Source: Blautia sp.
GTDB taxonomy: Bacteria > Bacillota > Clostridia > Lachnospirales > Lachnospiraceae
Reading direction: 5' to 3'
Assembly: GCA_023664455.1 (NCBI GenBank)
Contig: JAMPFM010000008.1
Coordinates: forward strand, 1-64,000
DNA length: 64,000 nucleotides
Shown: one piece after another, positions 44,292 through 53,031 of the stretch
Position numbering within the stretch: the stretch's first letter is position 1
Layout of the letters: each line of letters starts with the position of its first letter
Made by a program: the position numbers and the translations under genes
The notes under the pieces: model-generated
The model's database searches: none
What the model was told of the DNA's origin: nothing
The model's input: only the letters and a program-made list of their open reading frames with translations

Positions 44292-44699
44292 TTATTTTTT
44301 CCGCTCTTTTAATTCCGTTTCCAGACGGATCATGTTCTTCGCATTCTCATTAGCCTCTTTTTGCAGATTTTTCACATTTTTCTCCGTATTCTCCAACTTA
44401 ATCTGAGAGGCAATCAGTTCATGCTTCAAATCATACATCTCTTTTTCCTTGGTCTGCAATTCTTCCTCTAAAAGACTAATCTGCTGTTTTGCCTTGAAGT
44501 AATCATCCGCAATGTTTAACTGCAGCAATACATTCTGCGTATCCAACGGCTGTCTTCTAAAACTGTCAACCTTACCATATTCAGTTACTTTGTTGTTAAT
44601 ATACGAAGCGACCTTCTGTAAGTATTCTTCACTTTCATAACCACTCAAAGTAAAGACCTTTCCTCCGATAATGACCTCCGTATCCGTTTTCATTGACAT
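44292..44699 (-). CDS. zapA: Cell division protein ZapA
   Basis: This is a 135-residue protein read from the ATG at 44699 with GGAGG eight bases upstream. The N-terminal globular domain contains EVIIGGKVFTLSGYESEEYLQKVASYINNKV, typical of ZapA. The C-terminal part (about residues 70-135) is a long charged coiled coil (QISLLEEELQTKEKEMYDLKHELI). ZapA bundles FtsZ filaments at the Z ring. Its spacing to the U32 gene (64 bases) and to ruvB (70 bases) suggests a shared transcript, though a promoter in the A/T-rich 44700-44768 spacer is possible. Confidence 0.92.
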   Translation of the reverse strand: MSMKTDTEVIIGGKVFTLSGYESEEYLQKVASYINNKVTEYGKVDSFRRQPLDTQNVLLQLNIADDYFKAKQQISLLEEELQTKEKEMYDLKHELIASQIKLENTEKNVKNLQKEANENAKNMIRLETELKERKK

Positions 44700-44768
44700 T
44701 GGGTTTTCCTCCAACTACAAAATATGCCGACATTATAAATAATCTATACAATATTTATTATATAGAGC

Positions 44769-45767
44769 TTAGGAAGGAATTTCAAGCCCTAAATGTTGAT
44801 ATGCCATATCTGTTACCACACGTCCTCGTGGAGTCCTGTTTAAAAAGCCATTTTTCAACAAATAAGGCTCATAGACATCTTCCAGCGTGCCGGCGTCTTC
44901 CCCGATTGCCGCCGCCAGTGTGTCCAGTCCCACCGGTCCGCCCTTAAATTTCTCAATCATCGTCCATAAAATATTCCTATCCAGCTGATCCAGCCCAAGC
45001 CTGTCCACTTCCAATAAATCCAGTGCAATATTGGCGACCTCTTTGGTAATGATGCCGTCATATTTCACCTGTGCAAAGTCCCGGACCCGTTTCAAAATCC
45101 GGTTGGCAAGACGCGGCGTCCCCCGGCTTCTTCTGGCAAGCTCGAAAGCGCCCTCTTCCTCAATCGCCACCTCTAATATCCTTGCAGAATGCAGGATAAT
45201 CAGCTTTAGCTCCTCAACCGAATAAAATTCCAGATGATGAATCACCCCGAAACGATCCCTGAGCGGCGCGCTTAAAAGCCCCGCCCTCGTCGTGGCTCCA
45301 ACCAGGGTAAAATGCGGCAGTTCAAGTCGGATGGAACGCGCCGACGCGCCCTTCCCAATCATAATATCAATGACGAAATCTTCCATCGCAGGATACAAGA
45401 CTTCTTCTACCTGCCTGTTTAACCTGTGAATCTCATCCACAAACAGAAGGTCGCCTTCCTGTAAATTATTCAAAATAGCCGCCATTTCCCCCGGTTTCTC
45501 AATCGCCGGTCCACTGGTCACTTTCATATGGACGCCCATCTCATTGGCGATAATCCCCGCCAGAGTCGTTTTCCCAAGTCCGGGGGAACCGTAGAATAAT
45601 ACATGGTCTAAGGCGTCCTTTCGCTGCTTTGCCGCCTCGATATATACCTTGAGATTTTCCTTTATCTTAGATTGACCGATGTAGTCATCCAATGTCTGCG
45701 GACGCAGGGAGCCCTCTATTTTACTGTCTTCTTCCGTTATGTTTGTTTCGATTACCCTGTTTGTCAT
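44769..45767 (-). CDS. ruvB: Holliday junction ATPase RuvB
   Basis: This is a 332-residue hexameric branch-migration motor. The opening [23 protein letters not shown] is typical. Walker [10 protein letters not shown] is near residue 60, Walker [10 protein letters not shown] near 107, sensor 1 GATTRAG near 157 and sensor 2 GTPRLAN near 214. The winged-helix end [15 protein letters not shown] is complete. RuvA is encoded directly upstream. No ruvC is present, which is normal for Firmicutes that use RecU. Confidence 0.98.
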   Translation of the reverse strand: MTNRVIETNITEEDSKIEGSLRPQTLDDYIGQSKIKENLKVYIEAAKQRKDALDHVLFYGSPGLGKTTLAGIIANEMGVHMKVTSGPAIEKPGEMAAILNNLQEGDLLFVDEIHRLNRQVEEVLYPAMEDFVIDIMIGKGASARSIRLELPHFTLVGATTRAGLLSAPLRDRFGVIHHLEFYSVEELKLIILHSARILEVAIEEEGAFELARRSRGTPRLANRILKRVRDFAQVKYDGIITKEVANIALDLLEVDRLGLDQLDRNILWTMIEKFKGGPVGLDTLAAAIGEDAGTLEDVYEPYLLKNGFLNRTPRGRVVTDMAYQHLGLEIPS

Positions 45768-45789
45768 TTTTATAGCCCTGCTCCCTTTT

Positions 45790-46398
45790 CTATATCATAT
45801 GTTTTAACGCCGCCTTTAGGATTTCCTCTACGCCGGTATCCTCTGTCACCGCCACCTGTTTCACGGCTCTTAAAGCCTCCGAGGCGCCATATCCCAATGC
45901 TACAAGCGCTTCAATCGCCTCGTTTCTTTCCTGTACGGCGTCCCCACCGGATAACGCTGCCGGGGAAGGCGCTCCTGTATTCCCTACGACATCTTCTAAG
46001 GATATCTTATCTTTTAAATCCAGAATCAGGCGTTCCGCAGTTTTAACTCCTACCCCCGGCGCTTTGGCAATCGCTTTCGCATCGCCCGCAAGAATCGCAA
46101 AACGCAGTTCATCCGCGCTCATCACCGACAAAATGGCAAGCCCGCCTTTCGGACCAATTCCGTTGACCGTAATCAATTTCTTGAAAAGGTACAAGTCATC
46201 CCGCGTCAGAAAGCCATATAAAAGAAACGCGTCTTCCCTGACAAGGGTATAGACATAAATTTTCACAAAACTTCCGATTTCCCCCAATAAACTGGCGGTT
46301 CTCCCGGAAATCCTGATATTATAGCCTATCTGATTCACCTCTAAAACCAGATTGTCTTCCGTGATTTCTTCTACCGTTCCCTTTAAATAAGCGTACAT
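45790..46398 (-). CDS. ruvA: Holliday junction DNA-binding protein RuvA
   Basis: This is a 202-residue protein read from the ATG at 46398 ([12 protein letters not shown]); the longer frame runs upstream over the 3' end of the neighbouring transporter gene. The N-terminal OB fold is followed by the helix-hairpin-helix segments [19 protein letters not shown] and [18 protein letters not shown]. The C-terminal domain (about 150-202, [21 protein letters not shown]) contacts RuvB. It lies 22 bases before ruvB. The start has no strong ribosome site, so coupling or a weak site is likely. Confidence 0.95.
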   Translation of the reverse strand: MYAYLKGTVEEITEDNLVLEVNQIGYNIRISGRTASLLGEIGSFVKIYVYTLVREDAFLLYGFLTRDDLYLFKKLITVNGIGPKGGLAILSVMSADELRFAILAGDAKAIAKAPGVGVKTAERLILDLKDKISLEDVVGNTGAPSPAALSGGDAVQERNEAIEALVALGYGASEALRAVKQVAVTEDTGVEEILKAALKHMI

Positions 46399-46433
46399 TG
46401 AAAATAACCATGCCTTTCTTTTCGCTATCTTAT

Positions 46434-46934
46434 CTATTCCTGCATCTTCGTAATCCGCTCTAAATACGGCAAAACGCGCTTCGCCACAATCCCAATCACA
46501 AAGCCCGTAAAAACGCCCGCGCACAATAAAAAAGGAAAATAAAACGCCGGCGCAAAAGTTTCTACTACCGCCATCGCGACGAGCAGCTGTCCTACATTGT
46601 GAAAAACGCCGCCGCCAACACTGATTCCGATGATGGAAAAGCGCCCTGTTTTCTGAAATAGAAACATCGCGCAGAAACTACATGCTGCCCCCGCCAGGGC
46701 ATATAAAACGGCATATAAATTACCGAATAAAAAGCCCGTCAGTACAATCCTAAAAACATTTACTGTCAAAGCTTCCCTGCCGCCATAGACGGATAACAAA
46801 AGTACTACTATCAGATTAGGCAGACCCAGCTTCACACCCGGAATCCCTATAGCAAGCGGAAAAATGGATTCTATATAGGATAAAATCATGGACACTGCCA
46901 ACAAAAAACCGAGCATAACCGTCTTCTTTCTCAT
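46434..46934 (-). CDS. Gx transporter family protein (EetB/HepT component I-like)
   Basis: This is a 166-residue membrane protein with about five helices. It carries the Gx-family signature PGVKLGLPNLIVVLLLSVYG (PF07456) and later blocks GGGVFHNVGQLLVA. The family was named heptaprenyl diphosphate synthase component I, but it is a membrane protein in most genomes. Homologues occur in flavin-based extracellular electron transfer loci as EetB. It is immediately downstream of a NusG domain II protein, the usual two-gene pairing. Its own function is not known. Confidence 0.85.
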   Translation of the reverse strand: MRKKTVMLGFLLAVSMILSYIESIFPLAIGIPGVKLGLPNLIVVLLLSVYGGREALTVNVFRIVLTGFLFGNLYAVLYALAGAACSFCAMFLFQKTGRFSIIGISVGGGVFHNVGQLLVAMAVVETFAPAFYFPFLLCAGVFTGFVIGIVAKRVLPYLERITKMQE

Positions 46935-46952
46935 GACCCTGCCCCTTCATCC

Positions 46953-47510
46953 TCAATACGCGGTTCCATCCAACGTCCCTTCTTTTTCCCCGAAAATATC
47001 CACCACTATTTTATGTGGCAGACAGATAATATTTTCCCCTGCCGCCGAGATAACGCGATGGCGCACACAAATCTGGTCCGGGCAACTGCTCTGTAACATC
47101 TGCACTTCTCCATTCTGGCATAAAATCACATTATAATGCGCCGCCTTATCGGCAATTTCTGAAAATGCAGCCGGCTGCAGCTCCTCCTTGGATATTTCCC
47201 GAATAACGACCTGAAATTCTTTTTCATCCGTCCACGCTGCGCTGCCGTCTGTTCCTTCCTTACCCGCATAAGCCTTCTCTTCTGTCAAAAGATAATAATG
47301 CTCGCCGCTCTGCGCAAGCGGAATCTGTAAGACGACATCGCCATCGTAGGAAATCCGGACATATTCCCCCGGTATCCGATTTCTATGGAAAAACAATAAC
47401 AGAACTAACGCCAAAACCAGAACGCCCGATATCAACCATAAATCCGCCTTCGTCAACCATCGTTTTTTCCCTGTTTCCATCATACTACATCCGAACATAT
47501 GTTTCAACAT
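46953..47510 (-). CDS. NusG domain II protein (EetA-like)
   Basis: This 185-residue protein starts at an ATG that overlaps the previous stop as TAATG, with AGAAGG just upstream. A membrane helix is at about residues 24-40 (LWLISGVLVLALVLLLFF). The NusG_II domain follows with GEYVRISYDGDVVLQIPLAQSG. It ends with SCPDQICVRHRVISAAGENI and CLPHKIVV, where the Cys-rich SCPDQIC/CLPHK pattern is family-typical. An insert of about 50 residues lies in the middle. Relatives are called EetA in flavin-based electron export clusters. It is not a transcription factor despite its name. Confidence 0.85.
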   Translation of the reverse strand: MLKHMFGCSMMETGKKRWLTKADLWLISGVLVLALVLLLFFHRNRIPGEYVRISYDGDVVLQIPLAQSGEHYYLLTEEKAYAGKEGTDGSAAWTDEKEFQVVIREISKEELQPAAFSEIADKAAHYNVILCQNGEVQMLQSSCPDQICVRHRVISAAGENIICLPHKIVVDIFGEKEGTLDGTAY

Positions 47511-48502
47511 TATCCTTCTAAAAACTGCATTTTTTTCAAGTCCTCATCCTGTATCTTTGCCGTTACTTTCCCAAGATGATTCTGTAGAAAATTATCCGTC
47601 ATATCCGACAGCCCCTGGGCATTCAATTCCTGGACAATCACATTACAGACTGCTTCTATAATCAACACCCTTCCATCCTGCATATTCAGACCGCCCATAT
47701 CCCATAGCGCGCCGTTTTGGGCACATTGTTCCGCATCCCAGGCGCTTTCCGGCTTTTCCACCTGATAAAGTAAACCTAGCATATCCCCGATTTCTGCACA
47801 GGAAGGCAGTTGTTTCATGCCCCTATGAATCCATTTATCAAAAGGCGCATATCTGCGATTCAATAAATACACCAACGACATGCTTTCTCTCACAAACTCC
47901 TGTAATGCCAATTCCGCGGCAACCCGTTCCCCCCTGCGCATGGCTCTGGCATAGTTATACTGCCCGGCTCTCGCCGCCTTTGCCATCCGTGCCACGATTT
48001 TCTTGATTCTCACATCTTCCGGGTAATAAGCCGACAGTCCCTCCCGAATCCGGCTAAAGAGACCCAGACGATCCTCAAATACTTCTCCATTTATCGCCGT
48101 GGCAAGGTTTTCATCCTGTAACGCTAACCACTCTCTGTTGGAGCAAGGCACATGATCCATGCCAAGAATCCCATAATAGAAATCTTCCAGACAAAGGACG
48201 CCGATTCGCCCCTGTCCTGTCTCTTCTATCCTGCGGGCGGGATATCCCATAAATTCACGAGGCATCTCATCATAAGCCGCCTGGACCTGTCCTGCATACT
48301 GCTCATAGACTTCCTTTCGCAGCCAGATACAAAAGGAAGGACCGTAATCATGGTCTCTGGAAAGCTCGTCGTCAAACCCGAAACATTCCGAGCCGCGCCC
48401 CACCAGACCGACTGCAAATTCCGTCTTTAAGGCGGGAAACTGCGCCAACACCGCCTTTCCATATGTCTCATAATATCGTCTGGACAGTTCCAGTCCTTTC
48501 AT
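47510..48502 (-). CDS. DUF4037 nucleotidyltransferase-like protein
   Basis: This is a 330-residue protein read from the ATG at 48502 with an AGGA site; a longer frame starts further upstream. The segment VGLVGRGSECFGFDDELSRDHDYG (about residues 32-55) resembles the nucleotidyltransferase GS(x)D-x-D pattern, with GRGSE and an Asp-containing follow-up. This is the DUF4037 family. A helical C-terminal part follows (about 150-330). Family substrates are not known. It overlaps the NusG domain II gene by one base at TAATG. Confidence 0.83.
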   Translation of the reverse strand: MKGLELSRRYYETYGKAVLAQFPALKTEFAVGLVGRGSECFGFDDELSRDHDYGPSFCIWLRKEVYEQYAGQVQAAYDEMPREFMGYPARRIEETGQGRIGVLCLEDFYYGILGMDHVPCSNREWLALQDENLATAINGEVFEDRLGLFSRIREGLSAYYPEDVRIKKIVARMAKAARAGQYNYARAMRRGERVAAELALQEFVRESMSLVYLLNRRYAPFDKWIHRGMKQLPSCAEIGDMLGLLYQVEKPESAWDAEQCAQNGALWDMGGLNMQDGRVLIIEAVCNVIVQELNAQGLSDMTDNFLQNHLGKVTAKIQDEDLKKMQFLEG

Positions 48503-48618
48503 TTCTTTCCTAAACTCCTTTATCCTCTCATTCTTACACAGCCTGCGACATTTGTAGTCGTAAGGCACAATATTTGCAAGATGAATAAATTTTTCCCTTT
48601 CATACTGCTAGTTAGCCA

Positions 48619-49743
48619 TTATGCCAAAAACTTCGCCCTGATTTTTCCAATAGCATGAAAACTCCATTTTTCCCAAGTCATGGTGTATATTTTTGCAATA
48701 GCAAATACGAGAGCGTTTGTAATGATAAAATTAAAAAAGAATGTCACAGTATAAGAGAAGATACCGCAAAGCCACCCATACAGAAGCAAAGAAACAGAAC
48801 AAATAAGCGGCCAGTGAATCATATAAATTGCAAAAGAAAGATTGCTTAACTTCCTAAAACCACTCCATTCCAGCACTTTCTGGAATGCCTGGGTCTGATA
48901 AACCAATTCCAGCATACAAAATGCGTAAAGAATATGCCAATAAGTTCCTAGATACAGAATGGACGGAATCGGCATTACATTGGCAGCGATTTTTAAAATA
49001 CCATCCTGTCCTCCTGACAACAATACAAGCAATCCAAGCAAAATCACCGTCTTTATCTTCGTATTCTTACCGAGATACTCTTTCTGACCCAGAAAATATC
49101 CCAGGAAACAACATGCCACATATAAAAGATTCCGCACCTTCCTGCCTGCCACCATGCACAAAAGAAAAACAAATGCCATAGCAGCCATTTTCAATCGTTT
49201 ATTCGTTTTCCTTGTTGCATACTGATAACAATACAGAAAACAGTTTCCCAAAAATAACGGCTGCATCATCCACATCGGCGCATTCAATACCGAATGAAAT
49301 AGAAAGACGCTCTGTAAAAGCGTTTTGACAGATATCGCCGTCTTATAAGAATTGGCAAGCGCCCCGCATTGTAGTATTTCTTCATATTCTGCCGTAGGAA
49401 ACCCTGCGGTAACCGAAAGAAAGCAGACAAATAGCGCCATAGCAACAAAAGGAAATACAAATCTTAAATAGCGAATCCATAAACTTATCAGCAATTCTTT
49501 TATATTTTCTATTTTCTTACGACAGGCAAGATAACCGCTTACAATACAGAATACGCATACCCAAAAATCCCCATTCAGAAAAGCGCTGGCAAGATTGATA
49601 AAAGCAGTAACGCCTCCATTGATTTCCAGTGCCCCAACTTCACTCCGCAGAATATAAACTCTGGCAAAATGGCTCCAGAACACGCCAATACATGCCAATA
49701 ATTTTAAACTGTCCATCCATACAATTTTCGATTTTTCCTTCAT
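48619..49743 (-). CDS. OafA/YrhL-like membrane acyltransferase
   Basis: This is a 374-residue multi-pass protein of the acyltransferase 3 family. It starts VWMDSLKLLACIGVFWSHFARV, with the family's catalytic His in the first helix. Roughly ten hydrophobic segments follow, including FLNGDFWVCVFCIVSGYLACRK. These proteins acetylate or otherwise acylate sugars of the envelope, lipids or peptidoglycan. Its start codon overlaps the TPR gene stop (TAATG). The base composition looks somewhat richer in A/T than its neighbours by eye. The actual substrate is unknown. Confidence 0.85.
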   Translation of the reverse strand: MKEKSKIVWMDSLKLLACIGVFWSHFARVYILRSEVGALEINGGVTAFINLASAFLNGDFWVCVFCIVSGYLACRKKIENIKELLISLWIRYLRFVFPFVAMALFVCFLSVTAGFPTAEYEEILQCGALANSYKTAISVKTLLQSVFLFHSVLNAPMWMMQPLFLGNCFLYCYQYATRKTNKRLKMAAMAFVFLLCMVAGRKVRNLLYVACCFLGYFLGQKEYLGKNTKIKTVILLGLLVLLSGGQDGILKIAANVMPIPSILYLGTYWHILYAFCMLELVYQTQAFQKVLEWSGFRKLSNLSFAIYMIHWPLICSVSLLLYGWLCGIFSYTVTFFFNFIITNALVFAIAKIYTMTWEKWSFHAIGKIRAKFLA

Positions 49744-50594
49744 TATCCTACCTTACTCTCTGCGACAGCATCCAGATATTCCTTCTGCTTTTCCTTTTTC
49801 CCAAGCGCTTCGCAGACCGCCGCGCAATTCCCGCACAAAACGGCATAGCTCTCGTTCTTTCCAAAATGCTTTTCCACTTCCTGCAAGGCTTTCTCGTAAG
49901 ATTCTAGCGCCCTGTCGTATTCACCCATACGATAATATGCCTCACCGATACCTGCTAGTGCGCCGCTGTAATGGGCATCCGTCATATCCCCGCTCTGCTC
50001 AAACAGCGCAAGCGCCCTTTCCAGCAATTTCTGCGCTTCCTGATATCTCGACACTTTGAAATAAAGCAGGGCAAGATTGGTCAGTGTGGTGGCGGTTTCC
50101 ATTTCCCCATTATCCATCTTCTCAATGATGGCAAGCGCTTTCTCGGCGCACTGGATGGCTTCTTCATCGCGTCCCATTTTTTCCAGAAGGATGCTCATAT
50201 TATTATAGAGTCCTGCATACCGGTAATCATCCGGGACAATCAGTCCTTCGTAAATCTGCAGCGCCTGTCTGTAATAAGTATACGCCTGTTCATAATTGCC
50301 CGCTGCCCGGTAAGCAGTCGCCGTATTGAGCAGCGTCGTCGCAAAATGTTCCGTTCTCTCAAGCTGTAACTCTTCCATCAGAAGCAGCACGTCTTCTGCA
50401 GCGTCATAAGCCTTTCTAAAATCAGAAACACTCCTGTAAAACCCGATCATTTCGTTACAAATCGAAATGTACGCCCCATAATCTTTCTCTTCCTTCGCCT
50501 GTTCTAAGGAAGCGCACAAAAAAGAATCCACCCGCTCAATCTGGTTTGCTGCAAAAAAACCATCTAACGTGGCAAAAAAAGCCTGCATATCCAT
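49743..50594 (-). CDS. Tetratricopeptide repeat protein
   Basis: The 283-residue soluble protein has about six TPR units from residue 40 onward. Examples are TALLNTATAYRAAGNYEQAYTYYRQALQIYEG, MSILLEKMGRDEEAIQCAEKA, NLALLYFKVSRYQEAQKLLERALALFE and GIGEAYYRMGEYDRALESYEKAL, with the usual W/L-G-Y-A-P pattern. It is an interaction scaffold with no known partner. The stop overlaps the acyltransferase start by one base, so the two are probably translated together. HflC and HflK are encoded upstream. Confidence 0.9.
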   Translation of the reverse strand: MDMQAFFATLDGFFAANQIERVDSFLCASLEQAKEEKDYGAYISICNEMIGFYRSVSDFRKAYDAAEDVLLLMEELQLERTEHFATTLLNTATAYRAAGNYEQAYTYYRQALQIYEGLIVPDDYRYAGLYNNMSILLEKMGRDEEAIQCAEKALAIIEKMDNGEMETATTLTNLALLYFKVSRYQEAQKLLERALALFEQSGDMTDAHYSGALAGIGEAYYRMGEYDRALESYEKALQEVEKHFGKNESYAVLCGNCAAVCEALGKKEKQKEYLDAVAESKVG

Positions 50595-50606
50595 AATAAA
50601 GTCCTC

Positions 50607-51671
50607 TTAATACCTTCCGTTAAAAATCTGTGCAATCGGGGAATCATCCGAGAGAATAATGGTCTTATTATCCCCCGTCATACTTGCTTCCAATGCATCC
50701 AATGCCCTGACAAACGAATAAAAATCCGTTTTTTCGGGGTCAGAATAAGCGGCGGATAAAATGCGCATGTATTCTGCCTCGCCCTCTGCAATCGTGGCTT
50801 CTGCCTTCGCCTGGGCGTCGGAAATCATGATGGCGACTTCCTTATCCGTCGTGTTTTCAATCATCTTTGCCTGGGACTTGCCTTCCGCCGTATACTGGGC
50901 AGCGATATTTTCCCGCTCGGAAATCATACGGGTATAGACCGCCTGTTTGTTATCGTCCGGCAAATCCAGCTTTTTCACTTCCACTGTCACAATTTCAATC
51001 CCATACTGGTCTTCCACATGATTAATCTGCGCCATGATTTCTTCTGTTAAAGAAGTAATCTCGATGACCTCTTTGGTCTCTGTCGCAAGCTCTAAGTCAT
51101 TGTTTACTGTATCGGAGTCTTCCTGTTCCACTGTAATCGTCATTTTGCCGTCACGGCTCATAATGACTTCATCCTGTTTCATATTGGATATCGTATTTTT
51201 GGTGGCATTGTATACAATCGTATCAATCCTCCGCTCTGCATTTGCGACAGAACAGCTAAGTGTCTGCGCAAATTTCAACGGATCATGAATCTGCCATAAG
51301 ACATAACTGTCTACAATCATAGACTTCTTATCGGAAGTAATGACGTCCGACGCCGGTAAATCATATAATAAAAGCTCATTCGGAATCACGTCTACAGACT
51401 CTATGAAAGGCGCCTTAAAACTGAGTCCCGCTTCTGAAACGACTCGCTGCACCCTGCCGAACTGCCGGATTAATTTATATTGGTTCTCTTTGGTAATCAC
51501 CATACTGTTTGTGCCGATAATAAAAAGCAATATGACAAGAAACAGAAACCACATCCCTTTATGGGATTTCTTTTCCCTCGGAGCGCTTTTCTTCGTGCCG
51601 TTGGAATTGAACCGTTCGTATTCTACGTTTCCCGTATTTCCTGCATTCCCTGTATTTGTCTGATGAAACAT
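50607..51671 (-). CDS. hflC: HflC-like SPFH/prohibitin membrane protein
   Basis: This is a 354-residue protein with an Asn/Gly/Thr-rich cytoplasmic start (MFHQTNTGNAGNTGN), one membrane helix (MWFLFLVILLFIIGTNSM at about 40-57) and an SPFH domain with AGLSFKAPFIESVDVIPNELLLYD. A coiled-coil part follows (ISDAQAKAEATIAEGEAEYM). HflC and HflK form a large cage around FtsH and influence protease access. It directly follows hflK and precedes the TPR gene. No ftsH is in the window. Confidence 0.92.
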   Translation of the reverse strand: MFHQTNTGNAGNTGNVEYERFNSNGTKKSAPREKKSHKGMWFLFLVILLFIIGTNSMVITKENQYKLIRQFGRVQRVVSEAGLSFKAPFIESVDVIPNELLLYDLPASDVITSDKKSMIVDSYVLWQIHDPLKFAQTLSCSVANAERRIDTIVYNATKNTISNMKQDEVIMSRDGKMTITVEQEDSDTVNNDLELATETKEVIEITSLTEEIMAQINHVEDQYGIEIVTVEVKKLDLPDDNKQAVYTRMISERENIAAQYTAEGKSQAKMIENTTDKEVAIMISDAQAKAEATIAEGEAEYMRILSAAYSDPEKTDFYSFVRALDALEASMTGDNKTIILSDDSPIAQIFNGRY

Positions 51672-51674
51672 GCC

Positions 51675-52694
51675 TTATTCCTCCTCCGTATCGTTATTTT
51701 CCTGCTGCGCATTGTCATTTACAGAAGAATTGCCTCCAGAGACAAAACTATCTAACGGTAATACCGTACTCGTCGTTCCGTCCGCGCCCTCTATCACGAC
51801 TTTAATATCTGGCAGGACGTTTTCCATCGCTTCATAAAACATTCTCTTCTTCGTCACTTCGGGATACTTGACATATTCCTCATACATGGAATTAAACCGC
51901 GCCACCTGACCGTTTGCTTCATTGATACGCTCCTGTTTCGCCGCTTCCGCATCTTGCAAAATCTCATCGGATTTTGCCTCAGCATCCGGGATTTTCTCAT
52001 TCCGGTATTTGTTGGCGTTATTTAATGCCGTCTCTTTTCCCTGTTTCGCCGTTTCTACCTCTTTAAAGGCATTGCTGACCTCTTCCGTCGGCGGTTCCGC
52101 GTCCTGAATCGTAATATTAATTAACTGGATACCGATATCATAGGTCTCTAATTTTTCCAGAATCATCTGCGTGATATTTGCCTGGATTTCATTCTTTCCC
52201 GTCGTCAGGACGCTATCGACTGTATAAGAGCCTATCGTGGTCCTGATACAGTTCTGCGCAATATTTTTCAAAATTTCTACTGGATCTTCTGACGCATATA
52301 ACGCCTTTACCGGGTCTGTCACACGGTACGCCGCATAGAAATCCACGTTAATAAAATTATAGTCGGAAGTAATCATCATCGCATCTTCCGCGTCAGCCAT
52401 CGTCGTATTCTCTTCTTCCATCGCATAGCCGATGGTAAAGCCCTGAATCGTCGTATTGACCTTCGTCACCGTCTGGATAAACGGAATCTTAAAATGCAGC
52501 CCCGGCGTCGTAACCGCCTTCGGCGCCCCGAACGTACATACAACCGCCTGTTCTTCTTCCTGAATGGTATAATAAGAATTGCCAAAAAGAAATAATACGA
52601 CCGCCGCCACTATTACAAGCTTTATCGTCGTTGTCATTTTCTTGTAATTCCTATTGTCCGCCCCTTTCCCTGGGTTTGCCCTGTTCTCAAACAT
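51675..52694 (-). CDS. hflK: HflK-like SPFH/prohibitin membrane protein
   Basis: This is a 339-residue protein read from the ATG at 52694 (AGGAGG six bases upstream); the longer frame overlaps the family-2 repeat array. One membrane helix (TTIKLVIVAAVVLFLFGNSYY) precedes the SPFH domain: TIQEEEQAVVCTFGAPKAVTTPGLHFKIPF. A coiled coil rich in Ala, Glu and Lys follows (ETALNNANKYRNEKIPDAEAK), then an acidic Asn-rich end (SVNDNAQQENNDTEEE). It overlaps no neighbour. It is the HflC partner. Confidence 0.92.
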   Translation of the reverse strand: MFENRANPGKGADNRNYKKMTTTIKLVIVAAVVLFLFGNSYYTIQEEEQAVVCTFGAPKAVTTPGLHFKIPFIQTVTKVNTTIQGFTIGYAMEEENTTMADAEDAMMITSDYNFINVDFYAAYRVTDPVKALYASEDPVEILKNIAQNCIRTTIGSYTVDSVLTTGKNEIQANITQMILEKLETYDIGIQLINITIQDAEPPTEEVSNAFKEVETAKQGKETALNNANKYRNEKIPDAEAKSDEILQDAEAAKQERINEANGQVARFNSMYEEYVKYPEVTKKRMFYEAMENVLPDIKVVIEGADGTTSTVLPLDSFVSGGNSSVNDNAQQENNDTEEE

Positions 52695-52733
52695 AATGTT
52701 CCTCCTTCTTCTGCCATCGTATTCCGTTTCCCC

Positions 52734-52892
52734 ACAAGAAAATCGCTTATGCAATTATCTACAAGAAAATCGCTTGTGCAATTATCTACAAGAAAATCGC
52801 TTGTGCAATTATCTACAAGAAAATCGCTTGTGCGATTATCTTGGGAAAATTGCTTTGCATTCTTCCGCGTCGTCGGGTCATTTCCTATTATA
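52734..52892 (+). repeat. Family-2 modular hairpin repeat, locus C (4 units)
   Basis: Four consecutive 27-base units (52734-52760, 52761-52787, 52788-52814, 52815-52841) are nearly identical, each containing a small imperfect palindrome around GC-TTRT-GC. The terminal module (52842-52892) has TGCTTTGCA at its loop and the tail ending TCATTTCCTATTATA. There are no spacers, so this is not a CRISPR. It makes up most of the 337-base region between the divergent hflK and phosphatase genes; the rest holds a likely promoter. Confidence 0.85.
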
Positions 52893-52900
52893 ATGAAAAA

Positions 52901-52931
52901 TTGCACATTTTTTTCATATCTATGTTATTAT
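52901..52931 (+). promoter_or_regulatory. Probable extended -10 promoter for the histidine phosphatase
   Basis: A -35-like TTGCAC (52901-52906) is followed after 19 bases by TATTAT (52926-52931). TG at 52923-52924 gives an extended -10 motif TGtTATTAT. The start codon is at 53032, so the leader is about 95 bases. Confidence 0.45.
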
Positions 52932-53031
52932 ATAACAAAGAGTGCAAGAACACTATTAAAACTTTCGGAAATTTTCATGAAAGAAAAAGTCGTCATCCTA
53001 TGACAAATCAGACAAAGAACGGAGAATTTAC

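Noticed and set aside
52734..52892. Tandem 27-base repeats as a CRISPR array
   Set aside because: The units are directly contiguous with no unique spacers and no cas genes are nearby.
52654..52906. Open frames across the family-2 repeats on both strands
   Set aside because: They are open only because the 27-base unit is divisible by three and has no stop in some frames; they lack ribosome sites and overlap the hflK start region.
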